This document shows, one piece after another, positions 6,622 through 14,461 of a stretch of 21,546 nucleotides of DNA. Position 1 is the stretch's first letter. Each line of letters opens with the position of its first letter. The notes under the pieces are model-generated. The model was not told the DNA's origin and did not search any database. It saw nothing but the letters and a program-made list of their open reading frames with translations. This stretch comes from JBBPXY01 sp038200435 (GTDB lineage: Bacteria > Actinomycetota > Thermoleophilia > Solirubrobacterales > Solirubrobacteraceae): assembly GCA_038200435.1 (NCBI GenBank), contig JBBPXY010000003.1:1-21546 (forward strand). The letters run 5' to 3'. A program made the translations under genes and the position numbers.

Positions 6622-6963
6622 GTGATCCGAAGCACGAACGTGGTGGCAGACGCAGCCCCCGGCAGACGTCGGGGCCGCTCCGTGCTGGTCGTGGCAGCCG
6701 CCCTCGCGGCGCTCGTCATTGCGCCTGGGTCGGCTGAGGCAGCACAGGTCACCCTTTCCGGCGGCACCCTGCCCTACCAAGCCGCACCGGGCGAGACAAA
6801 TGCGCCGGTACTCGGCTCCTTCTCCTCTCGCTTGTACGTGAACGACGCCGCCGCAACCCTCGCGGTCGCTGGCTCCGGCTGCTCGCGACCCGACCGGACC
6901 GGCAGTTCCGTGACCACCCTGCTGCGGCCGCGCGCGAGCCATCGCCGAGGACGGCGCCGGTGA
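6622..6963 (+). CDS. short secreted protein, possibly the truncated N-terminus of a larger exported protein
   Basis: 113 aa from GTG 6622, which follows AGGTGGG at good spacing; an in-frame GTG at 6589 would give 124 aa. A Sec-type signal peptide is clear: RRRGRS, then a hydrophobic core VLVVAAALAALVIA, then a likely cleavage site after SAEAA. The mature part begins VTLSGGTLPYQAAPGETN, which resembles the first strand of exported calcium-binding or beta-helix proteins of Solirubrobacter-like bacteria (from memory). It then ends abruptly in an arginine-rich tail (LLRPRASHRRGRRR), which suggests decay or truncation. Its stop overlaps the GTG start of the downstream membrane diguanylate cyclase as GTGA, so it may be kept for translational coupling. 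It is therefore either a real small gene or a remnant. Confidence 0.45.
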   Translation: MIRSTNVVADAAPGRRRGRSVLVVAAALAALVIAPGSAEAAQVTLSGGTLPYQAAPGETNAPVLGSFSSRLYVNDAAATLAVAGSGCSRPDRTGSSVTTLLRPRASHRRGRRR

Positions 6964-8528
6964 ACACGACCACCCTCAGCCCGCCTGCCCCATCCGCGCC
7001 GCCGGCCGGCGAGCTCACGCGCCCGCGCGCGCAGTCTGTTGCCCCGCCCGGGCCCACAGCCGGCGGCCGGGGCCATGGCTTCGTTCTGCCCAAAGCAGGC
7101 CCCCGGCTGGTGGCTCAAGGACTCGCCGCCGTGGCCATGGCGGTGCTGGCCCTCCACACCCTCACGGGCCTGGGGGGAGCCGGCTTTGACTCCTTCGCCC
7201 AGGATTGGCTCTACAACGGCATCGTGCTCGCCTCGGCAGGCCTGTGCCTGGCTCGCGCCGCCCGTGTGCGAGCCGAACGCGTAGCGTGGCTCGTGCTCGG
7301 GCTGGGGCTGCTCGCCTGGGCCGTAGCCGAGCTCGATTACACCTTCATCGAGCACAAGCGCTCTTCCTCGCAACCCGGGATGCGCGACGCCCTCTACCTC
7401 TCGCTCTATCCCGCGAGCTACACCGCGATGGTGCTGCTGCTGCGCTCCCGCGTCTCGCGCCTGCGCCCCGCGCTATGGCTGGACGGGCTGATCACGGCCC
7501 TCGCCGCAGGCGCTATTGCCGCAGCGCTACTCGTCGAGCCGGTGGTCCACCTCTCGGGTGGCTACACGTCGATGGCGGCCACAGACATCGCCTATGTCCT
7601 GGGCGACCTCATCCTCATGGTCTTCGTGGTCGCCGTGTTCGGGCTGACCGGCTGGCGCCCTGGACGCGCATGGCTGCTGATCGGCACGGGCTTCCTGCTC
7701 ACCGCCGTGGCCGACACGGTCTTCCTCTACGAGAGCGCGCACGGCACCTATGCGGAGGGAGGGTGGGTCGACCTCCTGTGGCCGATGGCCACCCTCCTGC
7801 TCGGATGCTCCGCCTGGCAGCGCGCCGATCGCCTCGGCTCGATCGTCCTGCGCGGCTGGCGCGTCCTGCTGATCCCCGCCGTCTGCTCCGTCGTGGCGCT
7901 CGGACTGCTCGTCTACGGCAACCTTCACTCGCTCGGGGCGATCGCGATCGCGCTGGCCACAACCACACTGTTGATCAGTGTTGGCCGCATGGCCCTGCTC
8001 TTCTCGGAGAACCTGCGCCTGGCCGCGGTCAACTCGCGTCAAGCCATGACCGACCCCCTCACGGGACTCGGCAACCGCCGGCAGCTGCTCGACGACCTGC
8101 GCGACGCCATCCACGCCGGCACGCCTGAGCGTCCGTGGACGCTCCTCATCTTCGACCTCGACTCCTTCAAGGCCTATAACGACTCCTTCGGCCACCCCGC
8201 GGGCGACGCGCTGCTCATGCGGCTCGGGCGCCGGCTCGCGGCGTCGGTCGAGGCCCAGGGCGAGGCCTACCGGTTGGGCGGAGACGAGTTCTGCGCCCTG
8301 CTGCGACCGGGAGCGCAGGAGCACAGCGAGCTCTGCGAGGCCGCTGTCGCGTCACTCCAGGACGGCCGCGAGCACGTGACGATCGGCGCGTCGCATGGGT
8401 CGGTCGGCCTCCCGGTCGAAGCACTCGACGTCTCCGCCGCGCTCCAGGTGGCCGATCGCCGCCTCTATGCCCTCAAGCGCCAGCGGCGCCGCGCCGCCAT
8501 GCTCGCTGGAGACCCCTCCGCAGTCTGA
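6960..8528 (+). CDS. membrane-anchored diguanylate cyclase (multi-TM sensor plus GGDEF)
   Basis: 522 aa. After a proline-rich cytosolic head of about 45 residues come roughly eight or nine hydrophobic helices (about 50-345), forming an unnamed membrane sensor region. A short linker (SENLRLAAVNSRQAMTD) leads into the GGDEF domain, which starts at PLTGLGNRRQLLDDL. The domain has FDLDSFKAYNDSFGHPAGD and GGDEF at 440-444, so catalysis of c-di-GMP synthesis is expected. The inhibitory-site RxxD is absent (EAQG at that position), unlike in the neighbouring cyclase. The GTG start at 6960 overlaps the upstream short gene as GTGA. The C-terminus is short and basic. No EAL or HD-GYP phosphodiesterase is present nearby. 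The signal sensed is unknown. Confidence 0.9.
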   Translation: MNTTTLSPPAPSAPPAGELTRPRAQSVAPPGPTAGGRGHGFVLPKAGPRLVAQGLAAVAMAVLALHTLTGLGGAGFDSFAQDWLYNGIVLASAGLCLARAARVRAERVAWLVLGLGLLAWAVAELDYTFIEHKRSSSQPGMRDALYLSLYPASYTAMVLLLRSRVSRLRPALWLDGLITALAAGAIAAALLVEPVVHLSGGYTSMAATDIAYVLGDLILMVFVVAVFGLTGWRPGRAWLLIGTGFLLTAVADTVFLYESAHGTYAEGGWVDLLWPMATLLLGCSAWQRADRLGSIVLRGWRVLLIPAVCSVVALGLLVYGNLHSLGAIAIALATTTLLISVGRMALLFSENLRLAAVNSRQAMTDPLTGLGNRRQLLDDLRDAIHAGTPERPWTLLIFDLDSFKAYNDSFGHPAGDALLMRLGRRLAASVEAQGEAYRLGGDEFCALLRPGAQEHSELCEAAVASLQDGREHVTIGASHGSVGLPVEALDVSAALQVADRRLYALKRQRRRAAMLAGDPSAV

Positions 8529-8636
8529 AGGCCCGGCCTACGCCTGATTGGTGCCGCCGCAACGAATCTCCTCACAACGAGCCAACCATCGGCCCGATGC
8601 TGCGTTTCAGGGGTTGAGGTCAAGGAGGGAGACAAG

Positions 8637-8897
8637 ATGTTCATGATCACGGGGGAAGGCGGCATGGAGCACGACGGCGCGAGGTTCGAGCGCGGGGACG
8701 CGCACGACGCTGCGCAGCGGCAGTCGCTGCTTCAGAGCGTGGGCGACGTGCGTGAGGTGATGTTCGTCCTGCTCGATCGGGCACGCGAGCTTGGGGGCCG
8801 CGAAACGACGGTCGTCGACGCGCTTCAGCTCGTCGCCAACGACCTGGGCATGATCGAGTCGACGTTGCGAACTCAGGTCGGCGCCCACGCCGCCTAA
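8637..8897 (+). CDS. small hypothetical protein
   Basis: 86 aa, ATG start preceded by AAGGAGGG at 7 nt, the strongest ribosome-binding site in the window, so the gene is probably well translated. The first 35 residues are charged and glycine-rich. Residues about 36-80 look like two amphipathic helices (VGDVREVMFVLLDRARELG and VDALQLVANDLGMIESTLR). There is no cysteine, signal peptide or membrane segment. The family was not recognised. The stop TAA (8895-8897) overlaps the stop of the convergent gene. The 108 bp upstream (8529-8636) hold no other feature that I can support. Confidence 0.65.
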   Translation: MFMITGEGGMEHDGARFERGDAHDAAQRQSLLQSVGDVREVMFVLLDRARELGGRETTVVDALQLVANDLGMIESTLRTQVGAHAA

Positions 8898-9280
8898 GTC
8901 TCGTCGAGCCGCGCGGCGAGCCAGTCGTCGCCCTGCCGAGCCAAGCTGATGCGTACCGAGCCGCGGGCAAGATCGCACTGGTAGACCGCCTTGTCGGCGT
9001 CGGTGCCCGGCCGGTCGATCACTTGCACGAGACGCAGGCTACGCACCTCCTCCCCCGGGCGGCGCTGCGCGAGCTCGCGGTGTACCGCGGCCACAAGCAC
9101 GCTCGGCTCCCAGCCATGGTCGGCGGCCAGCGCACTCGCCAGAGCGCGATCCACCTCATGCAGCGCCTCGTCGAAGGGCCGCCGGGTGGCACGTTCGCGC
9201 CGGGCGTTCGTCAGCGCTCCGCCGAGGGCGAGCAACGCCAGCACGGCCAGGATGATGAGGAGGACAAGTCCGACGGACAT
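8894..9280 (-). CDS. hypothetical membrane-anchored protein
   Basis: 128 aa, ATG start. The N-terminus is a single transmembrane anchor (VGLVLLIILAVLALLALGGAL) followed by a basic stop-transfer (NARRERATRRP). A cytosolic domain of about 95 residues follows: a helical part (FDEALHEVDRALASALAADHG, VLVAAVHRELAQRRPG), then a probable beta sheet (LRLVQVIDRPGTDADKAVYQCDL, VRISLARQGDDWLAARL). The family was not recognised. It begins 27 bp after the sigH stop on the same strand, so it may be the last gene of that transcript. It converges with the 86-aa gene, with overlapping stop codons in CTAA (8894-8897). Confidence 0.7.
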   Translation of the reverse strand: MSVGLVLLIILAVLALLALGGALTNARRERATRRPFDEALHEVDRALASALAADHGWEPSVLVAAVHRELAQRRPGEEVRSLRLVQVIDRPGTDADKAVYQCDLARGSVRISLARQGDDWLAARLDET

Positions 9281-9307
9281 CCCCCGATGCTAGAGAACGC
9301 CCGTCGC

Positions 9308-9958
9308 CTAGGCCGGGATCGCGCGCTCGTCCAGGTGGGCGCCGACCTTGCGCTTGACACGCTGCAGCGCGTTGTCAACCGTCTTGCAGTCGCAACCGAT
9401 CCGGTCGCCCACCTGATCGTAGGAGTAGCCGTCGAGGTAGAGCGAGAGCACCCGCGACTCGAGATCCGAGAGCACGGTCGATATGCAGCCGACGAGCGCC
9501 CTGAGCTCCTCGGAGGAGATCACCTGGTTCACCGGGTCGTGCACCGTCGGCCCAGGAATGACCTCGTCGAGGGTCGGATCGCCGTCGCCGGCCGCTCCCG
9601 CGGGAGTGGCGGAGAACGACACGTACTGGTTCAGCGGGGTGTGCTTGTTGCGCGTCGCCGTCTTCACCGCGGTGATGATCTGCCGGGTTATGCACAGCTC
9701 CGCGAAGTTGCGGAAGCTCGATTCCCGGTCGGTCCTGAAGTCCCGCACCGCCTTGTAGAGACCGACGAGCCCTTCTTGGATGAGGTCTTCGCTGTCTCCT
9801 CCGACGAGGAAGTACGAGGAAGCCTTCAACCGCACGAATCCGTAGTAACGGCGGACGATCTGGTCATACGCGTCCGAACGGCCTTGCTTGGCCAGCGCGA
9901 TGAGATACCCATCCTCAAGCTGAGGTTGAGATTGAGCCTGATAAGCGAGTCGTGCCAC
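9308..9958 (-). CDS. sigH: RNA polymerase sigma factor, SigH (sporulation sigma-H) family
   Basis: 216 aa. The sequence closely follows the Firmicutes SigH pattern: an N-terminal DAYDQIVRRYYGFVRLKAS, SYFLVGGDSEDLIQEGLVGL then YKAVRDF, FAELCITRQIITAVKTATR with NKHTPLNQYVS, and a region 4 with LSDLESRVLSLYLDGYSYDQ and KTVDNALQRVKRKV. In Bacillus SigH drives the transition to stationary phase and sporulation; in non-sporulating actinobacteria the regulon is unknown. The GTG start at 9958 follows AAAGG at 7 nt. It lies downstream of cysS and rlmB, the same order as in B. subtilis, with a hairpin in its leader. No anti-sigma gene overlaps it. Confidence 0.92.
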   Translation of the reverse strand: MARLAYQAQSQPQLEDGYLIALAKQGRSDAYDQIVRRYYGFVRLKASSYFLVGGDSEDLIQEGLVGLYKAVRDFRTDRESSFRNFAELCITRQIITAVKTATRNKHTPLNQYVSFSATPAGAAGDGDPTLDEVIPGPTVHDPVNQVISSEELRALVGCISTVLSDLESRVLSLYLDGYSYDQVGDRIGCDCKTVDNALQRVKRKVGAHLDERAIPA

Positions 9959-9976
9959 GAGCAGCCTTTCATTGGC

Positions 9977-9995
9977 CGACCGTCAACGACGGTCG
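9977..9995 (-). promoter_or_regulatory. hairpin in the sigH leader
   Basis: Inverted repeat CGACCGTC/GACGGTCG, a perfect 8-bp stem with a 3-nt loop, 18 nt upstream of the GTG start and just upstream of the AAAGG ribosome-binding site. It could be the rlmB terminator (no T-run is present) or a translational control element for sigH. Confidence 0.4.
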
Positions 9996-10103
9996 AACAT
10001 GCCGCGTGGCGCGTTACCTCCCCTGGCGCCGCACCCGAACCTGTCCGATGAACGTTGAGCCTGAAGCTCTAGTTCATCCTTATGAAGCGCGAGGTTTGCA
10101 CAG

Positions 10104-10823
10104 TTATGGCGCCGCTGTCAAGCCCCCGGCAGCAGTGCCGCGTTGCCTTACCGCCTCGTAGAGCAGAGCGGCCGCCGCCGCCCCCACGTTCAGGGATTCG
10201 ATCCGCCCGCGCAGCGGCAGGGCGACGACCTCGTCGCACGCGTTGCGCACCCGGGGCCGCAAGCCCTTTCCTTCCGAGCCGAGCACCAGCGCCACACCAC
10301 CCGTCAGACCGAGGCGATCGGGAGTAAGCGCCGCCTCGGCGCTGGCGCCGTAGCACCAGATGCCGCGCTGCTTGGCAGCGGCGAGGAAGTCGGCGATGTT
10401 GCGTACCCGGGCGATCCGGAGATGCTCGACGGCCCCCGCCGATGCCTTGCACACCGCGGGAGTGACCTCGGCGGCGCGGCGTTCGGGAATGATGACCCCG
10501 GTGGCTCCCGCGCACTCGGCCGTACGGCAGATCGCACCGAGGTTCTGCGGGTCCTGTATCTCGTCGAGCACCACGAGCAGCGGGTCCGGCACCGAGAGCA
10601 TCTCCTCTTCGCCGGAGTAGCCGTACGCCCCTGCCTCAGCGCAGACGCCCTGATGATCGGGTGAGCCCGCGCGCTCGTCGAGCTCCTCCCCAGCCACCGT
10701 GCGCAAGCCGGGTGCGTCACGCAACCACGGCTCGCGAGCCGCGCGCTCGCCGGCCCACACTTGGCTGACGGCGCGGGGTCCGCGCAGCGCCTCGCGCACC
10801 GCGTTGCGCCCGTAGAGGATCAC
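10104..10823 (-). CDS. rlmB: 23S rRNA 2'-O-methyltransferase, TrmH/SpoU family (RlmB-like)
   Basis: 239 aa from GTG 10823. That start gives the family-typical beginning ILYGRNAVREALRG and overlaps the cysS stop as GTGA; an upstream ATG at 10871 would overlap cysS by 52 bp and add an atypical head. The N-terminal substrate-binding domain (about 1-75) is followed by the SPOUT knot domain: motif 1 DEIQDPQNLGAICRTAE, motif 2 VLGSEGKGL, motif 3 LPLRGRIESLNVGAAAAALL. RlmB methylates G2251 in the peptidyl-transferase region of E. coli 23S rRNA; some relatives modify other sites, so the target is not certain. Genomic position behind cysS matches Bacillus. Confidence 0.92.
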   Translation of the reverse strand: MILYGRNAVREALRGPRAVSQVWAGERAAREPWLRDAPGLRTVAGEELDERAGSPDHQGVCAEAGAYGYSGEEEMLSVPDPLLVVLDEIQDPQNLGAICRTAECAGATGVIIPERRAAEVTPAVCKASAGAVEHLRIARVRNIADFLAAAKQRGIWCYGASAEAALTPDRLGLTGGVALVLGSEGKGLRPRVRNACDEVVALPLRGRIESLNVGAAAAALLYEAVRQRGTAAGGLTAAP

Positions 10824-12211
10824 CTCGCGGGCATGAGCTCGGGGCCGGTCGGCCCGTCCCGGACCTCCCATCCGCGCGCACGCAGCTCGTTGCGCAGCTC
10901 GTCGGAGCGAGCGAAGTCACGCGACGCCCGGGCCGCTTCGCGTTCTTCCAGCAAGCCCTGGGACTCCGCGTCCGGCCCGGCCCCGGTCTCGGCGTCGAGC
11001 AGGTTCTCCAGCCCGAGCACGCCCAGCATCTCCCGCAGGCCTTCATCGCCGGCGGGCTCGTCGCGGCGGTTGGCCTCGCGCACCCAGTCGAACACGGCGG
11101 CCAGGGCCGCAGGCGTGTTGAAGTCGAGAGCCAGGGCGGCAAAGAAGCGCTCGCGCAGCTCGGCCAGCTCCGCCGGGCTCGCGCCGGGCATCAGCCCGCG
11201 CGCCGCCTCCTTCACGCGCGCGACCCGCGCCGCGGCCTCGGCCAGCCGCGCATCCGAGAACGCCAGCGGCTGGCGGTAGTGGCCGCCGCAGAAGTACATG
11301 ACGAGGGCATCGCGCCCGTAGGCCGCTAGGGCCTCGTGCAGCGTGAAGATGTTCCCGACCGACTTGGCCATCTTCTCGCCTTCGAGCCGCACCATCCCGT
11401 TGTGCATCCAGATGCGGGCGAGCGGCCGGCCGCGTGCGGCTTCCGTTTGGGCGGCTTCGTTCTCGTGGTGGGGGCAGACCAGGTCGCTCCCTCCCCCGTG
11501 AATGTCGATCTCGAGCCCCAGCAGCTCCTCGGCCATGGCCGAGCATTCGATGTGCCAGCCCGGCCGGCCGCGGCCCCAGGGCGCGTCCCACGCCGTGTCT
11601 TCACCCGGCTTCTCTCCCTTCCACAGCGCAAAGTCGACCCCGTCGCGCTTGCGGGCAGATCCTTCCCTCTCCTCCCCCTGGTCCATGTCCTCGAGGCGCC
11701 GGTGGGAAAGCTCGCCGTAGCCCGGGAAGCTGCGCACGGCGAAGTAGACGTCACCCTCGACTGTGTAGGCGTGCCCCGCCTCGATCAGGGTCGCGATCAG
11801 CGCGACGATGGCGTCGATCGTCTCCGTGGCCCGAGGCTCGGCGTCGGGCCGGCCGAGACCGAGCGCCGCCGTATCGGCCTCGTAATGGGCTGTCATCTGG
11901 CGCGCCAGGTCCTGACTGGGGACCCCCGCCGCGTTCGCCGCGGCGTAGATCTTGTCGTTCACGTCGGTGACGTTGATCACGAGCGTCGCGGCCAATCCCT
12001 CGTGCGCGAGGAAGCGCTTGAGCAGCGAGAAGACGACGAACGGCCGGGCGTTGCCCACGTGGATGCGGCCGTAGACAGTGGGCCCGCAGGCGTAGATCCC
12101 CACCTGGCCGGCATCGTGGGGGACGAGCGCCTGCAGCTCGCCGGATCTCGTGTCGTGCAGGGAAATCTCGTGCACGAGCCGCAAATCTAGCGTCCCCTGG
12201 GGCGGCTCCAT
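10820..12211 (-). CDS. cysS: cysteinyl-tRNA synthetase
   Basis: 463 aa from ATG 12211; a longer in-frame start at 12355 would add 48 residues not typical of the family and run into the divergent gene. Class I signatures are present: HVGN (51-54, HIGH-type) and KMAKS (280-284, KMSKS-type). The four zinc ligands that select cysteine correspond to those of E. coli CysRS: C42, C223, H248 and E252. The anticodon-binding tail is present. It charges tRNA-Cys. It is the first gene of the cysS-rlmB-sigH group, with stop/start overlap to rlmB. In actinobacteria the related MshC enzyme uses a similar fold, but the full length with an anticodon-binding tail argues for true CysS. Confidence 0.95.
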   Translation of the reverse strand: MEPPQGTLDLRLVHEISLHDTRSGELQALVPHDAGQVGIYACGPTVYGRIHVGNARPFVVFSLLKRFLAHEGLAATLVINVTDVNDKIYAAANAAGVPSQDLARQMTAHYEADTAALGLGRPDAEPRATETIDAIVALIATLIEAGHAYTVEGDVYFAVRSFPGYGELSHRRLEDMDQGEEREGSARKRDGVDFALWKGEKPGEDTAWDAPWGRGRPGWHIECSAMAEELLGLEIDIHGGGSDLVCPHHENEAAQTEAARGRPLARIWMHNGMVRLEGEKMAKSVGNIFTLHEALAAYGRDALVMYFCGGHYRQPLAFSDARLAEAAARVARVKEAARGLMPGASPAELAELRERFFAALALDFNTPAALAAVFDWVREANRRDEPAGDEGLREMLGVLGLENLLDAETGAGPDAESQGLLEEREAARASRDFARSDELRNELRARGWEVRDGPTGPELMPAR

Positions 12212-12251
12212 TACCCGGTATGGAGGCCGCCCCGGTAAACTTGTCGTTGCG

Positions 12252-13505
12252 TTGTCCGGGCAAACCCCCCAGGCCCAGCGGCTCAGCCGGATCGAGGCCG
12301 CTTTTCGCTCGATGCCCGAGCGGTATCTCGGCGCCGACCCCGGCTTCGACGCCACCTACCACATACGTCTGGGCGACGTGGGGCACTCCTGGGAGGTGCG
12401 CGCCACCGAGCACGGCGTGCGCGTGCGCAAGGGGCTGACCCGGCGTAAGCCCGACGTCACGCTCTCCACCGACGGGGAGACCTGGCTGAAGCTCCGCGAG
12501 GGCGAGATGTCGGGCCTCGAGGCCTACCAGCAGCGGCTTCTCGCGGTGCGCGGCAACCTCGACCTCTCCATCGCGTTCGAGGGACTCTTCCGGCTGCCGA
12601 ACGGCAGGCCTCCGCTCCAGCGCGTCCACGAGGTACGGGTCGGGCGCCATTCCGTCTCGTCGCTGATCATGGGCTCGGGCCCGCGCGAGGTGATCCTGCT
12701 GCACGGCCTGGGCGGCACGCGTGCTTCGTTCTTCGACACGGCGGCCGCGCTCAGCCCGTCCTACCGGGTTCACGCGCTCGACTTCCCCGGTTTCGGCTCC
12801 TCATCCAAGCCCGTCAGCGGCCGCTACAACGCACGTTGGTTCGCCGACATCGTTCGCGGCTACATGGACGCACAAGGGATCGAGCGCGCGCACGTGGTCG
12901 GCAACTCGATGGGCGGCCGCGTGGCCATCGAACTCGGTCTCATCGCGCCGGAGCGCGTGAGTGCGCTCGGGCTGCTCTGCCCCGCTGTCGCGTTCGTCGA
13001 CCGGACGTTCCATCCGATCGTGCGCTTGTTGCGCCCCGAGCTCGGCTTTCTGCCCCATCGGATCGCGAAGACGATGGTGCGCCAGCAGTTCTGGAGCCTC
13101 TTCTCCGACCGCGATCTCGTCGACCCGAGCGTGGCCGACGTCGTCGTCGACGAGTTCCAGCGCATCTACGGCTCGGCGGGCGCCCGCTACGCCTTCCACT
13201 CCTCGGCGCGGAACATCTACCTCGAGCGGCCCTTCGGCCGTGGAGGCTTCTATCCCCGCTTGGCGAGCCTCGAGCCGCCCGCGCTATTCGTGTGGACCTC
13301 TCAGGACAAGCTCATTCCCTCCGCCTTCGGCAAGCACGTGGGCGAGTGGCTTCCGTCGGCCGAGCAAGTGGTGATCGACTCGTGCGGACACGTGCCCCAG
13401 GTGGAGCGACCTGAGGAGACCAACGCTCTGCTCACGCACTTCTTCGACAAGATAGACGCGCAACAGTCGCGCGGCCGGCGCCGCCCGCGGGTGGTCGCCG
13501 CATGA
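12252..13505 (+). CDS. SCP2-type lipid-binding domain fused to alpha/beta hydrolase
   Basis: About 417 aa if TTG 12252 is the start; ATG 12312 (397 aa) would cut the first helix of the SCP2-like domain (LSRIEAAFRSMPERY), and an ATG at 12150 would overlap cysS. Residues about 1-115 resemble a sterol-carrier-protein-2 domain (TYHIRLGDVGHSWEVRATEHG, PDVTLSTDGETWLKLREGE, GNLDLSIAFEGLFRL). An alpha/beta hydrolase follows: HGLGGTRASFFD for the oxyanion hole, GNSMGG with the nucleophile at about S219, DKLIPS for the acid, and CGHVPQVERPE for the histidine. The combination suggests a lipase or esterase presented with a bound lipid; the substrate is unknown. TAAACT at 12236-12241 may be its -10 element. 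The stop overlaps the acyltransferase start (ATGA). Confidence 0.85.
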   Translation: MSGQTPQAQRLSRIEAAFRSMPERYLGADPGFDATYHIRLGDVGHSWEVRATEHGVRVRKGLTRRKPDVTLSTDGETWLKLREGEMSGLEAYQQRLLAVRGNLDLSIAFEGLFRLPNGRPPLQRVHEVRVGRHSVSSLIMGSGPREVILLHGLGGTRASFFDTAAALSPSYRVHALDFPGFGSSSKPVSGRYNARWFADIVRGYMDAQGIERAHVVGNSMGGRVAIELGLIAPERVSALGLLCPAVAFVDRTFHPIVRLLRPELGFLPHRIAKTMVRQQFWSLFSDRDLVDPSVADVVVDEFQRIYGSAGARYAFHSSARNIYLERPFGRGGFYPRLASLEPPALFVWTSQDKLIPSAFGKHVGEWLPSAEQVVIDSCGHVPQVERPEETNALLTHFFDKIDAQQSRGRRRPRVVAA

Positions 13506-14461
13506 GCTCCTCGAAGGTCGCCGAGCGGGCGGCCAGCAACGGCCACGATCCCAAGGGCAAGGCCGGGCCCGGTGCCAAGGGCAAAGGCAAGGCCGACGCG
13601 CACGGAGGCGGCAACCTCGTCGGTCGCCTCACGCGCGCCGTCACCTCGCAGGTCGCGAGCCGCATCCCCGTGGCCGACCTCGACGAGCGCGACCCCGACT
13701 ACATCCGGGAGCGGCTGCCGCAGCTGTGGATGCTGGCCAGCATCTACTTCCGGGGAGAGGTCCGTGGCCTGGGCAACGTTCCCGAGACCGGCCCCGTGCT
13801 GCTGGTCGGCAACCACTCGGGCGGCAACCTGACTCCCGACACCAGCGTCTTCACGCTGGCATTCAACACGTACTTCGGAGTCGAGCGGGCGTTCTACCAA
13901 CTGGCTCACAACCTCGTCCTGTCGATGCCCGGCCTGTCGTTCCTGCGCAAGTTCGGCACGGTGGCGGCCTCGCCTGAGAACGCGCAGAAGGCGCTCGAGT
14001 CGGGCGCTGCCCTGCTCGTCTACCCGGGCGGCGACTACGAGGTTCACCGGCCGTTCTGGGAGCGCAACCGCGTCGACTTCGACGGCCGCAAGGGTTTCAT
14101 CCGTCTGGCGCTCGAGCACGATGTGCCGATCGTTCCCGTCGTCTCGATCGGTGGGCAGGAGACGGCGCTCTTCCTCTCCCGCGGTGAGACCCTCTCGCGC
14201 CTGTTGCGCCTCGACAAGCTCTTCCGCATGAAGGTGCTGCCGATCTCGCTCGCGCCGCCCTGGGGCCTCAACATCGGCGATATGAGCGGGCACATCCCGC
14301 TGCCGGCGAAGATCACCGTGGAGGCGCTCGCGCCGATCGACCTGCGCGCGGAGTTCGGCAAGAACCCCGACCTCGACGAGGTGTACGACCACATCGTGCG
14401 GCTCATGCAGGAGACCCTCGACGCCCTTGCCGCCGAGCGGCGCCTGCCGGTGATCGGATGA
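13502..14461 (+). CDS. membrane acyltransferase, PlsC-like superfamily
   Basis: 319 aa. The first 40 residues are a lysine/glycine-rich low-complexity head (DPKGKAGPGAKGKGKADAHG). The catalytic block is NHSGGNLTPD with H105 and D113, a longer spacing than the classic HxxxxD; FPEGTR is replaced by YPGGDYE. This variant is typical of the diacylglycerol acyltransferase/hemolysin-like branch (family knowledge). The remainder holds VPIVPVVSIGGQETALFL and PPWGLNIGDM. It is distinct from the PlsC homologue at 3447-4175. The start overlaps the hydrolase stop and its own stop overlaps the SRPBCC start (both ATGA), so the three proteins are probably made together. Acyl donor and acceptor are unknown. 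Confidence 0.88.
   Translation: MSSSKVAERAASNGHDPKGKAGPGAKGKGKADAHGGGNLVGRLTRAVTSQVASRIPVADLDERDPDYIRERLPQLWMLASIYFRGEVRGLGNVPETGPVLLVGNHSGGNLTPDTSVFTLAFNTYFGVERAFYQLAHNLVLSMPGLSFLRKFGTVAASPENAQKALESGAALLVYPGGDYEVHRPFWERNRVDFDGRKGFIRLALEHDVPIVPVVSIGGQETALFLSRGETLSRLLRLDKLFRMKVLPISLAPPWGLNIGDMSGHIPLPAKITVEALAPIDLRAEFGKNPDLDEVYDHIVRLMQETLDALAAERRLPVIG

Noticed and set aside
5111..8900. Genomic island integrated at tRNA-Thr
   Set aside because: No integrase gene and no repeat of the tRNA 3' end (GGGGTTCGAATCCCC) was seen downstream within the window; base composition looks the same as in the neighbours.
10093..10121. Promoter for sigH with TTGACA at 10116-10121 (minus strand)
   Set aside because: The -35 hexamer is perfect, but the sequence at 16-18 bp spacing (CAAACC) is not a -10 element.
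10824..10871. Longer RlmB start at ATG 10871
   Set aside because: It would overlap cysS by 52 bp and add an arginine/proline-rich head; GTG 10823 gives the usual family start and a 4-bp overlap.
12212..12355. Longer CysS start at 12355
   Set aside because: The added residues are not typical of CysS and overlap the divergent hydrolase; ATG 12211 gives the usual distance to the first zinc cysteine.
12220..12438. Small ORF starting at ATG 12220
   Set aside because: It is out of frame with the SCP2-like domain, is proline/arginine/serine-rich, and has no ribosome-binding site; it is a shadow of the hydrolase gene.
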